This document shows positions 16,984 to 25,513 of a stretch of 64,000 bases of DNA, in pieces (position 1 is the first letter of the stretch; each line of letters begins with the position of its first letter). The notes beneath the pieces are model-generated. The model was not told the DNA's origin and did not search any database. It saw only the letters and a program-made list of their open reading frames with translations. Made by a program: the position numbers and the translations under genes. Source of the DNA: Sphingomonas sp. AX6 (GTDB lineage Bacteria; Pseudomonadota; Alphaproteobacteria; Sphingomonadales; Sphingomonadaceae); assembly GCF_902506605.1 (NCBI RefSeq), contig NZ_LR733979.1, forward strand, positions 872,936-936,935, read 5' to 3'.

Positions 16984-17361
16984 ATGAAGAAGTTGATGAT
17001 TGTCGCCAGTGCTGTGGCAACCGCGATGACGCTGGGTGCGTGCAGCCAATATGGCAGCGGTTACGACCGGCCGGGCTATGTCGGCGACAATTGGGATGCC
17101 CCGCGTTATTATCGCGATGGCCCCAATTACACCGAACGCCGCCTGAGCCGCAACGATCGCGTCTATCGCGGATCGGATGGCCGTTATTATTGCCAGCGTC
17201 CCGACGGTACGTCCGGTCTGGTGATCGGTGCGGCAGCCGGTGGCGCATTGGGTGCGGTGATCGCGCCCGGCGGATCGTCGCTGCTCGGCGCGCTGATCGG
17301 GGGTGCCGCAGGTGCCGCGATCGGCGAATCGGTCGAAAAGGGCGAAGTCCGCTGCCGCTAA
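16984..17361 (+). CDS. Glycine-zipper lipoprotein
   Basis: 125 residues. MKKLMIVASAVATAMTLGAC carries a lipobox (LGAC, Cys at 20), so it is probably an outer-membrane-anchored lipoprotein. A Tyr/Arg/Asp-rich segment (about 22-65) leads to GSDGRYYCQRPDGTSGL and then a glycine zipper (VIGAAAGGALGAVIAPGG...LIGGAAGAAIGE). It is a paralogue of the preceding gene. The ribosome-binding site GGGAGAGAAG lies upstream of ATG 16984. The two Cys of the motif and tail (YCQ, VRC) may form a disulfide. Function unknown. Confidence 0.82.
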   Translation: MKKLMIVASAVATAMTLGACSQYGSGYDRPGYVGDNWDAPRYYRDGPNYTERRLSRNDRVYRGSDGRYYCQRPDGTSGLVIGAAAGGALGAVIAPGGSSLLGALIGGAAGAAIGESVEKGEVRCR

Positions 17362-17377
17362 ACGAAGGAAGTTTGCC

Positions 17378-17803
17378 ATGACCATCCGCAGCGGCTCTGC
17401 CCGCTACGACGGCCTGGGCAAGGACGGGAAAGGGCACGTCTCGACACAGTCGGGCGTGCTCTCCGACCAGCCTTACGGCTTCAACACCCGGTTCGAAAAC
17501 GAACCCGGCACCAATCCCGAAGAGTTGATCGCGGCTGCACACGCGAGTTGCTTCACCATGGCGCTGTCGTTTGCGCTGGCCAAGGCCGGCCATTCGGCAG
17601 GCAGTCTGGAGACCACGGCCAAGGTCGCGCTCGAAAAGGACGGGGACGGGTTCAAAATCACGCGGTCCGATCTGACGCTGTCGGGCCATGTCGACGGCAT
17701 CGAAGAAGCCGAATTCCGTCGCATCGCCGACGAGGCGAAGGCGGGTTGTCCGGTATCCAAGGTGCTGAACGCCGAAATCTCGCTGGAAACCAGCTTCGGC
17801 TGA
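17378..17803 (+). CDS. osmC: OsmC family peroxiredoxin
   Basis: Reduces organic hydroperoxides using two cysteines. 141 residues, normal length. Both redox cysteines are visible: AAAHASCFTMALS (about residue 59) and KAGCPVSKVL (about 125). The start at 17378 has GAAGGAAG upstream. It begins 17 bases after the glycine-zipper lipoprotein and may share its transcript. A strong hairpin follows the stop. Confidence 0.92.
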   Translation: MTIRSGSARYDGLGKDGKGHVSTQSGVLSDQPYGFNTRFENEPGTNPEELIAAAHASCFTMALSFALAKAGHSAGSLETTAKVALEKDGDGFKITRSDLTLSGHVDGIEEAEFRRIADEAKAGCPVSKVLNAEISLETSFG

Positions 17804-17831
17804 TCTCTGGGCGGTTTCCCCAATTTTGATG

Positions 17832-17864
17832 ACGGGTCGATGCCACGCGGCGTCGGCCCGTTTC
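17832..17864 (+). terminator. Terminator-like hairpin after osmC
   Basis: ACGGG-T-CGA-T-GCC (from 17832) pairs with GGC-G-TCG-G-CCCGT (to 17861) with two G-T wobbles and an ACGC loop, followed by TTTCC. The stem is strong and the U-tract short, so the call is moderate. Confidence 0.55.
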
Positions 17865-17955
17865 CGATTCCACCCCGCGACCCGATGATTTGCCGTCGTC
17901 CCCCACCTGCCCTATCGCCGCGTGACTCGCCCGACGACAGGATGACCACCCCCTT

Positions 17956-19287
17956 ATGTTGCACGCCGCCGCCGACACGCCGCCCGTCGTCAGAAAGCCC
18001 TGGTATTTCGCCCTTTACGCACAGGTTCTGATCGCGATCGTCGCGGGCATCCTTCTGGGGCATTTCGCACCCGAAACCGGCGAAGCGATGAAGCCGCTGG
18101 GCGATGCGTTCATCAAACTGATCAAGATGATCATCGCGCCGGTCATCTTCCTGACCATCGTCACCGGCATCGCGGGGATGCGCGACCTGGCATCGGTCGG
18201 GCGCGTCGCGGGCAAGGCGTTCGCCTATTTCCTGTTTTTCTCCACGCTGGCGCTGATCATCGGGATGATCGTCGCCAATGTCGTCCAGCCCGGCGCGGGG
18301 CTGAACATCGATCCCGCGACGCTCGACGGATCAGCGGTTGCAACCTATGCGTCACAGGCGAAAGATTCGACGCTGACCGCGTTCCTGCTCAACATCATTC
18401 CCGACACCTTCACCGGCGCACTGACGCAGAGCAATATCCTGCAGGTGCTGTTCGTCGCGATCCTGTTCGGCATCGCGCTGGCGATGATCGGCGAGCGCGG
18501 CGAACGCGTGCTCGACCTGCTCAACGACGTCTCCACCGCCTTTTTCAAGGTCGTGGCCATCGTGATGAAGGCAGCCCCCATCGGCGCATTCGGCGCAATG
18601 GCGTTCACGATCGGCGCTTACGGCGTGGAGGCGCTGAGCAGCCTCGCGGCGCTGATCGGTACCTTCTACCTGACCTCGTTCCTGTTCGTGATCGTCATCC
18701 TGGGTTCGGTCTGCGCGCTGTGCGGATTTTCGATCTTCAAACTGATGGCCTATCTGAAGGCCGAATTGCTGCTGGTGCTCGGCACCTCGTCGTCGGAAAG
18801 CGCGCTACCCAGCCTCATCGAAAAGATGGAGCGCGCGGGCTGCCCTAAATCAATCGTCGGGCTGGTCGTGCCGACCGGCTACAGCTTCAACCTCGACGGC
18901 ACCAACATCTATATGACGCTGGCCGCGCTGTTCATCGCTCAGGCCGTCGGGGTCGACCTGTCGATCGGCGAGCAGTTGCTGTTGCTCAGCGTGGCGATGC
19001 TGTCGTCCAAGGGTGCCGCGGGCGTCACCGGTGCGGGCTTCATCACGCTGGCGGCGACGCTGACCATCGTACCCAGCGTGCCGGTGGCGGGCATGGCCCT
19101 GATCCTGGGCATCGATCGGTTCATGAGCGAATGCCGCAGCCTGACCAACTTCATCGGCAACGCGGTCGCGACCGTCGTCGTCGCCAAATGGGAAGGCGGG
19201 TTGGACAAAGCGCAGTTCGATGCTGCGATGGCGGGCCGCTCGCCACGCATCGACGAGGTCGATGCGAGCGAGGTGCCCGCCGGCTGA
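17956..19287 (+). CDS. dctA: Dicarboxylate/amino acid:cation symporter (DctA type)
   Basis: Sodium- or proton-coupled uptake of C4-dicarboxylates or acidic amino acids. 443 residues with the usual eight helices plus hairpins. Signatures: [17 protein letters not shown] (serine-rich hairpin 1), [17 protein letters not shown] (NMDGT-type motif), [14 protein letters not shown] (hairpin 2) and [20 protein letters not shown]. The SSSESALP and FNLDGT forms fit the DctA branch better than the second, shorter paralogue at 48479. A GGTCC-GCT-GGACC palindrome sits just after the stop, between it and the convergent receptor gene. Confidence 0.9.
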   Translation: MLHAAADTPPVVRKPWYFALYAQVLIAIVAGILLGHFAPETGEAMKPLGDAFIKLIKMIIAPVIFLTIVTGIAGMRDLASVGRVAGKAFAYFLFFSTLALIIGMIVANVVQPGAGLNIDPATLDGSAVATYASQAKDSTLTAFLLNIIPDTFTGALTQSNILQVLFVAILFGIALAMIGERGERVLDLLNDVSTAFFKVVAIVMKAAPIGAFGAMAFTIGAYGVEALSSLAALIGTFYLTSFLFVIVILGSVCALCGFSIFKLMAYLKAELLLVLGTSSSESALPSLIEKMERAGCPKSIVGLVVPTGYSFNLDGTNIYMTLAALFIAQAVGVDLSIGEQLLLLSVAMLSSKGAAGVTGAGFITLAATLTIVPSVPVAGMALILGIDRFMSECRSLTNFIGNAVATVVVAKWEGGLDKAQFDAAMAGRSPRIDEVDASEVPAG

Positions 19288-19304
19288 GGTCCGCTGGACC
19301 GGGT

Positions 19305-21446
19305 TCAGAAATCCGCGGAGATCGACGCCTTTACCGTCCGCGGCATTCCCTGGAGCAACGCCGCGCCAAACGTGTCGAAGGCCGATGCCCAGAAGCGTTG
19401 GTTCGCCACATTGTCGACGGTCAGGCGCAATGTCACCGGGGTCTCGCCCGCCGCAAACACATAACGCGCACCGACATCGAAGCGGGTCCAATCGTCGAGG
19501 CGCAGCGTGTTGGTCGCATTCGCCCATTGCCGACCAGTGTGGACGACGCGCCCCGTCAACGTCGCACCGGGGGCGAAGGGCAGATCCCATTCCATATTGG
19601 CGTTGGCGGTCCAGTCGGGCACGCCCGCGACCTCCGCGCCATCCACGAATGCGGCATCGGTGACCGCGACGCCCGAGATCAGGCGCAGTCCCGGCGCGAC
19701 TTCGCCGTTCAGAGTGAACTCGACCCCCGAATGGCGCTGGATGCCGATATAGCCATATCGACCGGGATTGCCCGCTTCGCCCGCGATCGTGCCTTCGCCC
19801 GGACGTTCGATCCGGTACAGCGCCACCCCGGCAAAAATCGGTCCGAGCGCCAGCTTTCCGCCGATTTCATATTGCACCGATCTGCGCGGCGCGAGCGGCG
19901 TGCCCGAATTTTCGAGTCCGGGATCGATCGGCGCATTCGGCCCCTGCTGAAGCGCCTCGATACGGTTGGCATAGAGGGAGAAGCCGTTTGCCGGCTTGAC
20001 GACGATGCCGACGACCGGGGTGATCGCATCCTCGTCATAGCTTGCCGCTGGATCGGGCTGCCCGCCATTATAGGCGTTATACCCCTCCACCCGGATCGAC
20101 TGGAGGCGAAGCCCCCCGGTCAGCAGCACGCGATCGTCCCATAAGCCGATCGTGTCGGACGCAAACGCGCTCAACAACCGCGTGCGCGATATCGGGAAAG
20201 GATCGTCGAGATCGCCGCCGACCAGAGTCGAGCTGGGCAAGGCGACCTGAACCGGATCGTAGAGATTGTTCGCGAAACCGGCGAAACCGGGACCATAACG
20301 GAAATCGAACGCGTTGCGGTTGACCTGCCACACGGCATTGCCGCCGAAATTGATCTCGTGGGTGATGCCGGTGCCCAGCTTTACGCGCAGCCCAGCCTCG
20401 ACCGCTTCGTTATTGTCGGTGCGCGGTACGATCAGCGCATTGCCGTTCGACTCCCCCGTCGCCGCATCGAGTATGGTGAGACCCGAATAAATCCCGTCCT
20501 CGCGCCCGTCGCGCGCACCGCCGCGGGCATAGAGCAACGCATTGTCGGCCAGATCGTACTCGGCCGAGAAGGTGCCGAACATGTCGCGCATCTCGGTGAA
20601 GCTGAAATCCTGGGCATAATTGGCATCCGCGTCCGGCACGGCGGGAATCGCGGCACTGCCCAACGTCACCTTCGGCCGCAAGCGATCGACGCGGACAAGC
20701 TGATAGCCGAGGTCGAGCGCGAGGCGAAGGCGGTCGCCGCGCCAATCGAACCCGGCGCCCAGCACCTGGCTGCGACGATCCTCTCCATCGATCGTCACTT
20801 CGCCATCACGGTACGCACCGTTGATGCGGACACCGAATTCGCCGCCATTGCCGAAACGACGCGATACATCGAAACTGCCGCCAAAATGCGCGTCGCCGCT
20901 ATAGCCCAGGGTCGCACGCGTCAGCGGCGCGTCCCCTGCACGCTTGAGGATCAAATTGACGCTGCCCCCCAGTCCGGAGCCGCCGGGGGCGGCACCGTTC
21001 AGAAATGCGCTCGCGCCATTCAATACCTGAACGCTGTCGAACAGTTCGGGCGCGACCAGCTGGCGCGGTGCGATGCCGTACAGACCGTTCAACCCGACAT
21101 CGTCGGCGAACAGCGGGAACCCGCGCACCACGAATTGTTCGGACGCATTGCCGAAGCCGTAGGTGGTGCGGATCGTCGGATCGTTCTCCAGTACCTGACC
21201 CAGCGTCTGGGGCTGCTGGTTGAGGATCAGCGTCTCGTCATAGCTGCGGATCGAAAAGGGCAGGTCTTCGGCCGGCTTGTCGCCCAGCACACCCGCGCTG
21301 CCGCCATTGTCGACCTCGGTCGCGTTTTCGGCCTGGGCCGTCACGACGATATCCGTCGCGCGCTCCGCATCCTGCGCATAAGCGGGCGCGGCAAGCACCG
21401 TGGCGATGACGAAGGCGGGCAGCGCGGCAAGACGGACGGTCATCAT
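19305..21446 (-). CDS. TonB-dependent siderophore receptor
   Basis: Outer-membrane ligand-gated channel, probably for ferric siderophores. 713 residues. Signal peptide (VRLAALPAFVIATVLAAPAYAQ), a TonB-box-like TDIVVTA, then a plug domain with LPFSIRSYDETLI, QTLGQVLENDPTIRTTYGFG and LNGASAFLNGAAPGGSGLGGSVN, typical of the FhuE/FpvA-like siderophore class. A beta-barrel follows, ending in Phe (VKASISADF). Start ATG 21446 is chosen; ATG 21443 is equally possible. It is the last gene of a three-gene operon with a small membrane protein and a PepSY-TM protein, behind a Fur-like site. Confidence 0.9.
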   Translation of the reverse strand: MMTVRLAALPAFVIATVLAAPAYAQDAERATDIVVTAQAENATEVDNGGSAGVLGDKPAEDLPFSIRSYDETLILNQQPQTLGQVLENDPTIRTTYGFGNASEQFVVRGFPLFADDVGLNGLYGIAPRQLVAPELFDSVQVLNGASAFLNGAAPGGSGLGGSVNLILKRAGDAPLTRATLGYSGDAHFGGSFDVSRRFGNGGEFGVRINGAYRDGEVTIDGEDRRSQVLGAGFDWRGDRLRLALDLGYQLVRVDRLRPKVTLGSAAIPAVPDADANYAQDFSFTEMRDMFGTFSAEYDLADNALLYARGGARDGREDGIYSGLTILDAATGESNGNALIVPRTDNNEAVEAGLRVKLGTGITHEINFGGNAVWQVNRNAFDFRYGPGFAGFANNLYDPVQVALPSSTLVGGDLDDPFPISRTRLLSAFASDTIGLWDDRVLLTGGLRLQSIRVEGYNAYNGGQPDPAASYDEDAITPVVGIVVKPANGFSLYANRIEALQQGPNAPIDPGLENSGTPLAPRRSVQYEIGGKLALGPIFAGVALYRIERPGEGTIAGEAGNPGRYGYIGIQRHSGVEFTLNGEVAPGLRLISGVAVTDAAFVDGAEVAGVPDWTANANMEWDLPFAPGATLTGRVVHTGRQWANATNTLRLDDWTRFDVGARYVFAAGETPVTLRLTVDNVANQRFWASAFDTFGAALLQGMPRTVKASISADF

Positions 21447-21486
21447 TTCAGCTTTCGAGACATTCGGATTGAGAGAAGAATTTGGG

Positions 21487-21681
21487 TCAGCCGCGACGGC
21501 GCCAAGCGATGGCAACGACCGCGACGGGAAGCGAAAGGAACAGCCAGGCGATCAGGTCGCGCACGCCGTCGCCGGTCAGCCCGGCGATCAGGCCGATCAG
21601 ACTGGTGAGTGCGATAAGGCCGGGAATCGCGAACAGGCGCGCGGCAGAACGCTGGCGCGGGCGGGCGGCGGGCGCGTTCAT
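21487..21681 (-). CDS. Small membrane protein in iron-uptake operon
   Basis: 64 residues with two hydrophobic helices (about 16-37 and 41-60) and basic ends (N-terminal RPRQRSAAR, C-terminal RRRG). It overlaps the stop of the PepSY-TM gene by four bases (ATGA), showing translational coupling. Small proteins of this type often accompany PepSY-TM/siderophore receptor pairs, but no function can be assigned. Confidence 0.72.
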   Translation of the reverse strand: MNAPAARPRQRSAARLFAIPGLIALTSLIGLIAGLTGDGVRDLIAWLFLSLPVAVVAIAWRRRG

Positions 21682-22838
21682 GCCGCTGCCCCAATGCGCG
21701 ACGCGCCGCTGTGGATTTCCTCGATCCGGCGTTCGACTTCGCCCGGACGACGACGCAGCCACAGCAAGATGCCGGTCCACAAAACCCAGATCGTCGCCAG
21801 CGTCAGCAGCGCCCACAAGATCTTTAGCGGCAATCCGCCATAATCGCCGAAGTGCAGCGGCTTCGACAGCATCAACGCTTGATTGAGTGCCGGCATCGCG
21901 CGCGCATCGGTCAATGCGCCGGTTTCTGCATCGATCAGCGCAGGCGTCAGCAGGTGCTGGGTCAGCGGCGTATCGCCCTGAAAGAACACCGCATAATGAT
22001 GCCCCGAACTCCACGCCCCGCCGGGAAAGGCGATGAACTGCGGCGCGCGGCCGGGAAGCGCTGCCTGCGCCTGCGCCATCGCGCGGTCGAGCGAGCCGTA
22101 ACGGGCAGGCGGCAGCGGCTCGGCATCGGCATACGCTGCGGCCATCGCGGCCACTTCGCCATCGCGCCAATTGTCGGTCAGCGGGTCGGCAAAGGCGTTG
22201 ATCGCGCCGGTCGCGCCGACCACCAATGCCCAGGCGAGCGTGACGATGCCGATCAGATTATGCTGGTCCAGCCGCCCCACCCGCTTGCTGCGCCGCGTAC
22301 GAAGTGTCCCGAAATCGAGCCGCCGCATGAACGGCGCGTAAAGCACCACGCCGGATATGAGCGCGACGACGAACAGCAACCCCATTACCCCCAGGAACAA
22401 CATGCCCGGCAGGCCCAGGAACATGTCGGTATGAAGTTGCAGCAGGAACTCCATCACCCCGCCCGCAGGCGCCGGGCCCAATGCTTCGCCGGTTGCCCGG
22501 TCGAAGAACAACAGGCTCATCTCCGCACCCGGTGCGTCGGGGGACGGCCCGGTCGTGACCGTCAACAACGCGCTGTCCTGGCTGAACGCCATGAACAGGG
22601 GCACCTCGCCCGGTCGCTCGGCGAGCGCGGTCGCGAGCATCGTGTCGAGTGGCAATCCCGCCTGCGACGAAGGCGCGCCGCCGATCCGTGCTTCGTAATC
22701 CTGCCCCATCGCCGCTTCGATTTCGTCGTGAAAGATCAACGGGAGCCCGGTGACGCACAGCATCAGCAGGAACAGCGTCGGCACGATGCTGCTCCATTTA
22801 TGCACCAGGTACCAGCGGCGGATGGCGATGCGAGTCAC
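21678..22838 (-). CDS. PepSY-associated TM protein (PiuB family)
   Basis: 386 residues. An N-terminal helix (about 15-36, SIVPTLFLLMLCVTGLPLIF) follows RRWYLVHKWSS, then a periplasmic PepSY-like domain, two to three helices around residues 140-220, a second periplasmic segment and a C-terminal helix (ILWALLTLATIWVLWTGILLWLRRR). The conserved HKW-S, the HTDMFLGLPG stretch and QHNLIGIVTLAW with its His are typical of PiuB-type proteins, thought to reduce or release iron from siderophores. It is the first gene of the operon with the receptor; a Fur-box-like site is 37 bases upstream. Confidence 0.88.
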   Translation of the reverse strand: MTRIAIRRWYLVHKWSSIVPTLFLLMLCVTGLPLIFHDEIEAAMGQDYEARIGGAPSSQAGLPLDTMLATALAERPGEVPLFMAFSQDSALLTVTTGPSPDAPGAEMSLLFFDRATGEALGPAPAGGVMEFLLQLHTDMFLGLPGMLFLGVMGLLFVVALISGVVLYAPFMRRLDFGTLRTRRSKRVGRLDQHNLIGIVTLAWALVVGATGAINAFADPLTDNWRDGEVAAMAAAYADAEPLPPARYGSLDRAMAQAQAALPGRAPQFIAFPGGAWSSGHHYAVFFQGDTPLTQHLLTPALIDAETGALTDARAMPALNQALMLSKPLHFGDYGGLPLKILWALLTLATIWVLWTGILLWLRRRPGEVERRIEEIHSGASRIGAAA

Positions 22839-22874
22839 GCCGCGCCGACTAAGTCAGCACGCCTCAGTCGTCAA

Positions 22875-22889
22875 TGACAATCATTCGCA
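22875..22889. promoter_or_regulatory. Fur-box-like site upstream of iron-uptake operon
   Basis: TGACAAT-C-ATTCGCA fits the 7-1-7 Fur inverted repeat TGATAAT-N-ATTATCA at 11 of 14 positions. It lies 37 bases upstream of the PepSY-TM start. The downstream genes are iron-uptake type, which supports Fur control; this is inferred from pattern only. Confidence 0.55.
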
Positions 22890-23016
22890 TTAGCGTTCGC
22901 AGCCCCTGCGGTGGGCGTGATCGATGCTGGAAAATTGGCGCGGTACTGATCGATGCGCGCGCGACGGATCGAAATTCGGACGCGTGGCGTTTGCTTCAGG
23001 AACAAGGGGTATCGTT

Positions 23017-25494
23017 ATGCGACCAATCGTGCTGTTGACCGGTGCGGCGGGCAATCTGGGCCGTTCGATCGCGCAAGGGTTGGCGCGCGACTATCAGGTC
23101 GTCGGACTGGACCGCGAGGCCGCCGAGATTGACGGCATGACCGTGATCGAAGCCGACCTGACCTCCGCCGAGTCGATCCGATCCGCGCTGGGCAAGGTTC
23201 GCGATACGCATGGCGACACCATCGCAAGCGTCGTCCATCTCGCCGCCTATTTCGATTTTACCGGCGAGGATCACCCGCTCTACGACAAACTGAACGTCGA
23301 GGGGACGGGGCATCTGCTCGACGCGCTTCAGGCGTTCGATGTCGGGCAGTTCGTCTATGCCAGCACGATGCTGGTCCACGCGCCGGGCGAGCCCGGCGAA
23401 GCGATCGACGAAAACCAGCCGATCGAACCCGGCTGGGCCTATCCCAAATCCAAGGCCAAAGCAGAGGCTGCGATTGCCGAGCATCATGGGCGCATCCCCT
23501 ATGTGCTGCTGCGGCTCGCGGGCATTTACGACGAAGCAACGATGGTGCCGACGCTCGCGCAGCAGGTTGCGCGCATCTATGCCCGCGATTTCGAGAGCCA
23601 TTTTTATTCGGGCGACACCGATGCGGGGCAGGCGATGCTCTACCGCGACGACATGGTGGACGCGATACGGCGGACGGTCGATCGGCGCGAGGCACTGGAA
23701 AGCGGCACAGCGATCCTGATCGGCGAGGAAGAGGCGATCGGTTACGACGATTTGCAAGACCGCTTCGGCCAACTGATCCACGGCGAGGCGGAATGGGCGA
23801 CGATCCGCCTGCCCGGACCGGTTGCGGCGGCGGGCACGTGGGCGCAGGCCAAGCTCGAACCGGTCATCCCCGATGCGATCGATCAGGGCGAGGAACCCTT
23901 CATCAAGCCGTTCATGACGCGGATGGCGAGCGATCATTATGCGCTGAACATCACGCGCGCCCGGCAGTTGCTGGGCTGGGAACCCCGCCACAGCCTGGCC
24001 GATACGCTGCCGAAGATCGTCGCCAAGCTGAAGGACGATCCGCTAGGCTGGTACGAAAAGAACGGGGTCACCCCGCCCGACTGGATGACCGAGGCGGACG
24101 ACGCGGGGTTCGATCCCCACACCCTTTACGAGACCGACGCCAAGCGCCGCCAAGGCGAACATGGACGCTTCCGCTGGGCGCACGCGGTCAACATCGCGCT
24201 TGGGCTGTGGGTGCTGACCCAGCCGAGCATCGTCGATGTGACCGACCCTTTGCTGATCGCAGCGGAAATGCTGATCGGCGCGGGGATCGTGCTGTTCGCG
24301 ACGATCTCTTTGTCGTGGCGCGCGGTGTGGGCGCGCTATGCCACCGCCGGGCTCGGCATCCTGTTGATGTTCGCGCCATTTGCGCTGTGGAGCGACAATG
24401 CCGCGGCCTATACGTCCGACACCTTGGTCGGGATGCTGGTGTTTGGATTGGCGCTGGCGAGCTTCCCCGAGCCCGGACCGTCACCGCTTGCTGCCAATGC
24501 GGGACCGACCGTGCCGCCGGGATGGAGCTACAACCCGTCAGGCTGGATTCAGCGTATGCCGATCATCGCGCTGGCGCTGCTCGGGCTGTTCGTCTCGCGC
24601 TATCTGGGCGCGTATCAGCTCGAGCATGTACCCGGCGTGTGGGAGCCGTTCTTTGCGGGCGATCGTGCCAATCCGCAGAACGGCACCGAGGAAATCATCA
24701 CCTCCGACGTGTCGAAGATGATCCCCGTGCCCGACGCGGCGCTGGGCGCCTGGGTGTACGGGATCGAAGTCGTCACCGGCCTGATCGGCTCGGCGCGGCG
24801 GTGGCGGACGATGCCGTGGCTGGTGATCGCGTTCGGAATCCTGATCGTGCCGCTCGGCCTCGTCTCAATCTTCTTCATCATCATCCAGCCGATCGCAATC
24901 GGGACGTGGAGCACGCTGACGCTGATCGGCGCTTCCGCGATGCTGATCCAGATCCCCTATTCGATCGACGAATTGCTCGCGTCAGCGCAGTTCATCGATC
25001 GGCGGCATAAAGCGGGCAAGAACTGGCTGCGCGTGCTGTTCGTGGGCGACACCGACCAGAAGTCCGATGCCGACGCCTCCGCCACCGCCACCGCCACCGA
25101 CGAATTCGATCGCCCAACCGGGGAAATGGTCAAGGACTTCTTCGTCGGGGGCGTGTCGCTGCCGTGGAATCTGGTGCTGGTCGTTCCCATCGGCGTCGCG
25201 TTGATGCTGAGCCGCGTGACCTTCGGCACCGAGGGCACGCTGGCGCATTCGGACCATGTCATCGGCGCGCTGATCCTGACCACCCTGTCGGTTGCCGCAG
25301 CGGAAGTGACGCGACCGGCGCGCTATTTCCTCGTGCCGCTGGCGCTGGCGTTGATCGCTTCGCCCTTCCTGTTCGGCGCGCCGACGGGGGCGATGCTGTT
25401 CAACGTGATGGCGGGCGTGGCATTGGTCGTGCTTTCCCGCAATCGGGGGGCCATCCGCGAACACTATGGGAATTGGGACAAGCGGATCGTATGA
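23017..25494 (+). CDS. NAD-dependent epimerase/dehydratase fused to SPW and other membrane domains
   Basis: 825 residues. Residues 1-330 are an extended short-chain dehydrogenase: TGAAGNLGRSIA nucleotide motif, YASTMLVHAPG, and the YPKSK catalytic pair (Y-x-x-x-K). From about residue 385 there are eight or more helices. The first four include WAHAVNIALGLWVLTQP and SWRAVWARYATAGLGILLMFAPFALW, resembling SPW repeats. The rest has a polar loop with VPGVWEPFFAGDR and helices to the C-terminus. ATG 23017 is chosen for AAGGGG seven bases upstream. It heads the terminal-oxidase cluster; ctaG begins 20 bases after its stop. The combination suggests a membrane-bound redox or lipid-modifying enzyme tied to respiration, but the substrate is unknown. 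Confidence 0.8.
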   Translation: MRPIVLLTGAAGNLGRSIAQGLARDYQVVGLDREAAEIDGMTVIEADLTSAESIRSALGKVRDTHGDTIASVVHLAAYFDFTGEDHPLYDKLNVEGTGHLLDALQAFDVGQFVYASTMLVHAPGEPGEAIDENQPIEPGWAYPKSKAKAEAAIAEHHGRIPYVLLRLAGIYDEATMVPTLAQQVARIYARDFESHFYSGDTDAGQAMLYRDDMVDAIRRTVDRREALESGTAILIGEEEAIGYDDLQDRFGQLIHGEAEWATIRLPGPVAAAGTWAQAKLEPVIPDAIDQGEEPFIKPFMTRMASDHYALNITRARQLLGWEPRHSLADTLPKIVAKLKDDPLGWYEKNGVTPPDWMTEADDAGFDPHTLYETDAKRRQGEHGRFRWAHAVNIALGLWVLTQPSIVDVTDPLLIAAEMLIGAGIVLFATISLSWRAVWARYATAGLGILLMFAPFALWSDNAAAYTSDTLVGMLVFGLALASFPEPGPSPLAANAGPTVPPGWSYNPSGWIQRMPIIALALLGLFVSRYLGAYQLEHVPGVWEPFFAGDRANPQNGTEEIITSDVSKMIPVPDAALGAWVYGIEVVTGLIGSARRWRTMPWLVIAFGILIVPLGLVSIFFIIIQPIAIGTWSTLTLIGASAMLIQIPYSIDELLASAQFIDRRHKAGKNWLRVLFVGDTDQKSDADASATATATDEFDRPTGEMVKDFFVGGVSLPWNLVLVVPIGVALMLSRVTFGTEGTLAHSDHVIGALILTTLSVAAAEVTRPARYFLVPLALALIASPFLFGAPTGAMLFNVMAGVALVVLSRNRGAIREHYGNWDKRIV

Positions 25495-25513
25495 CGGTGG
25501 CCGAGGGGACGCC

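Noticed and set aside
19288..19300. GGTCC-GCT-GGACC palindrome between dctA and the siderophore receptor as a terminator
   Set aside because: Short stem and no T-tract on either strand; mentioned only as context.
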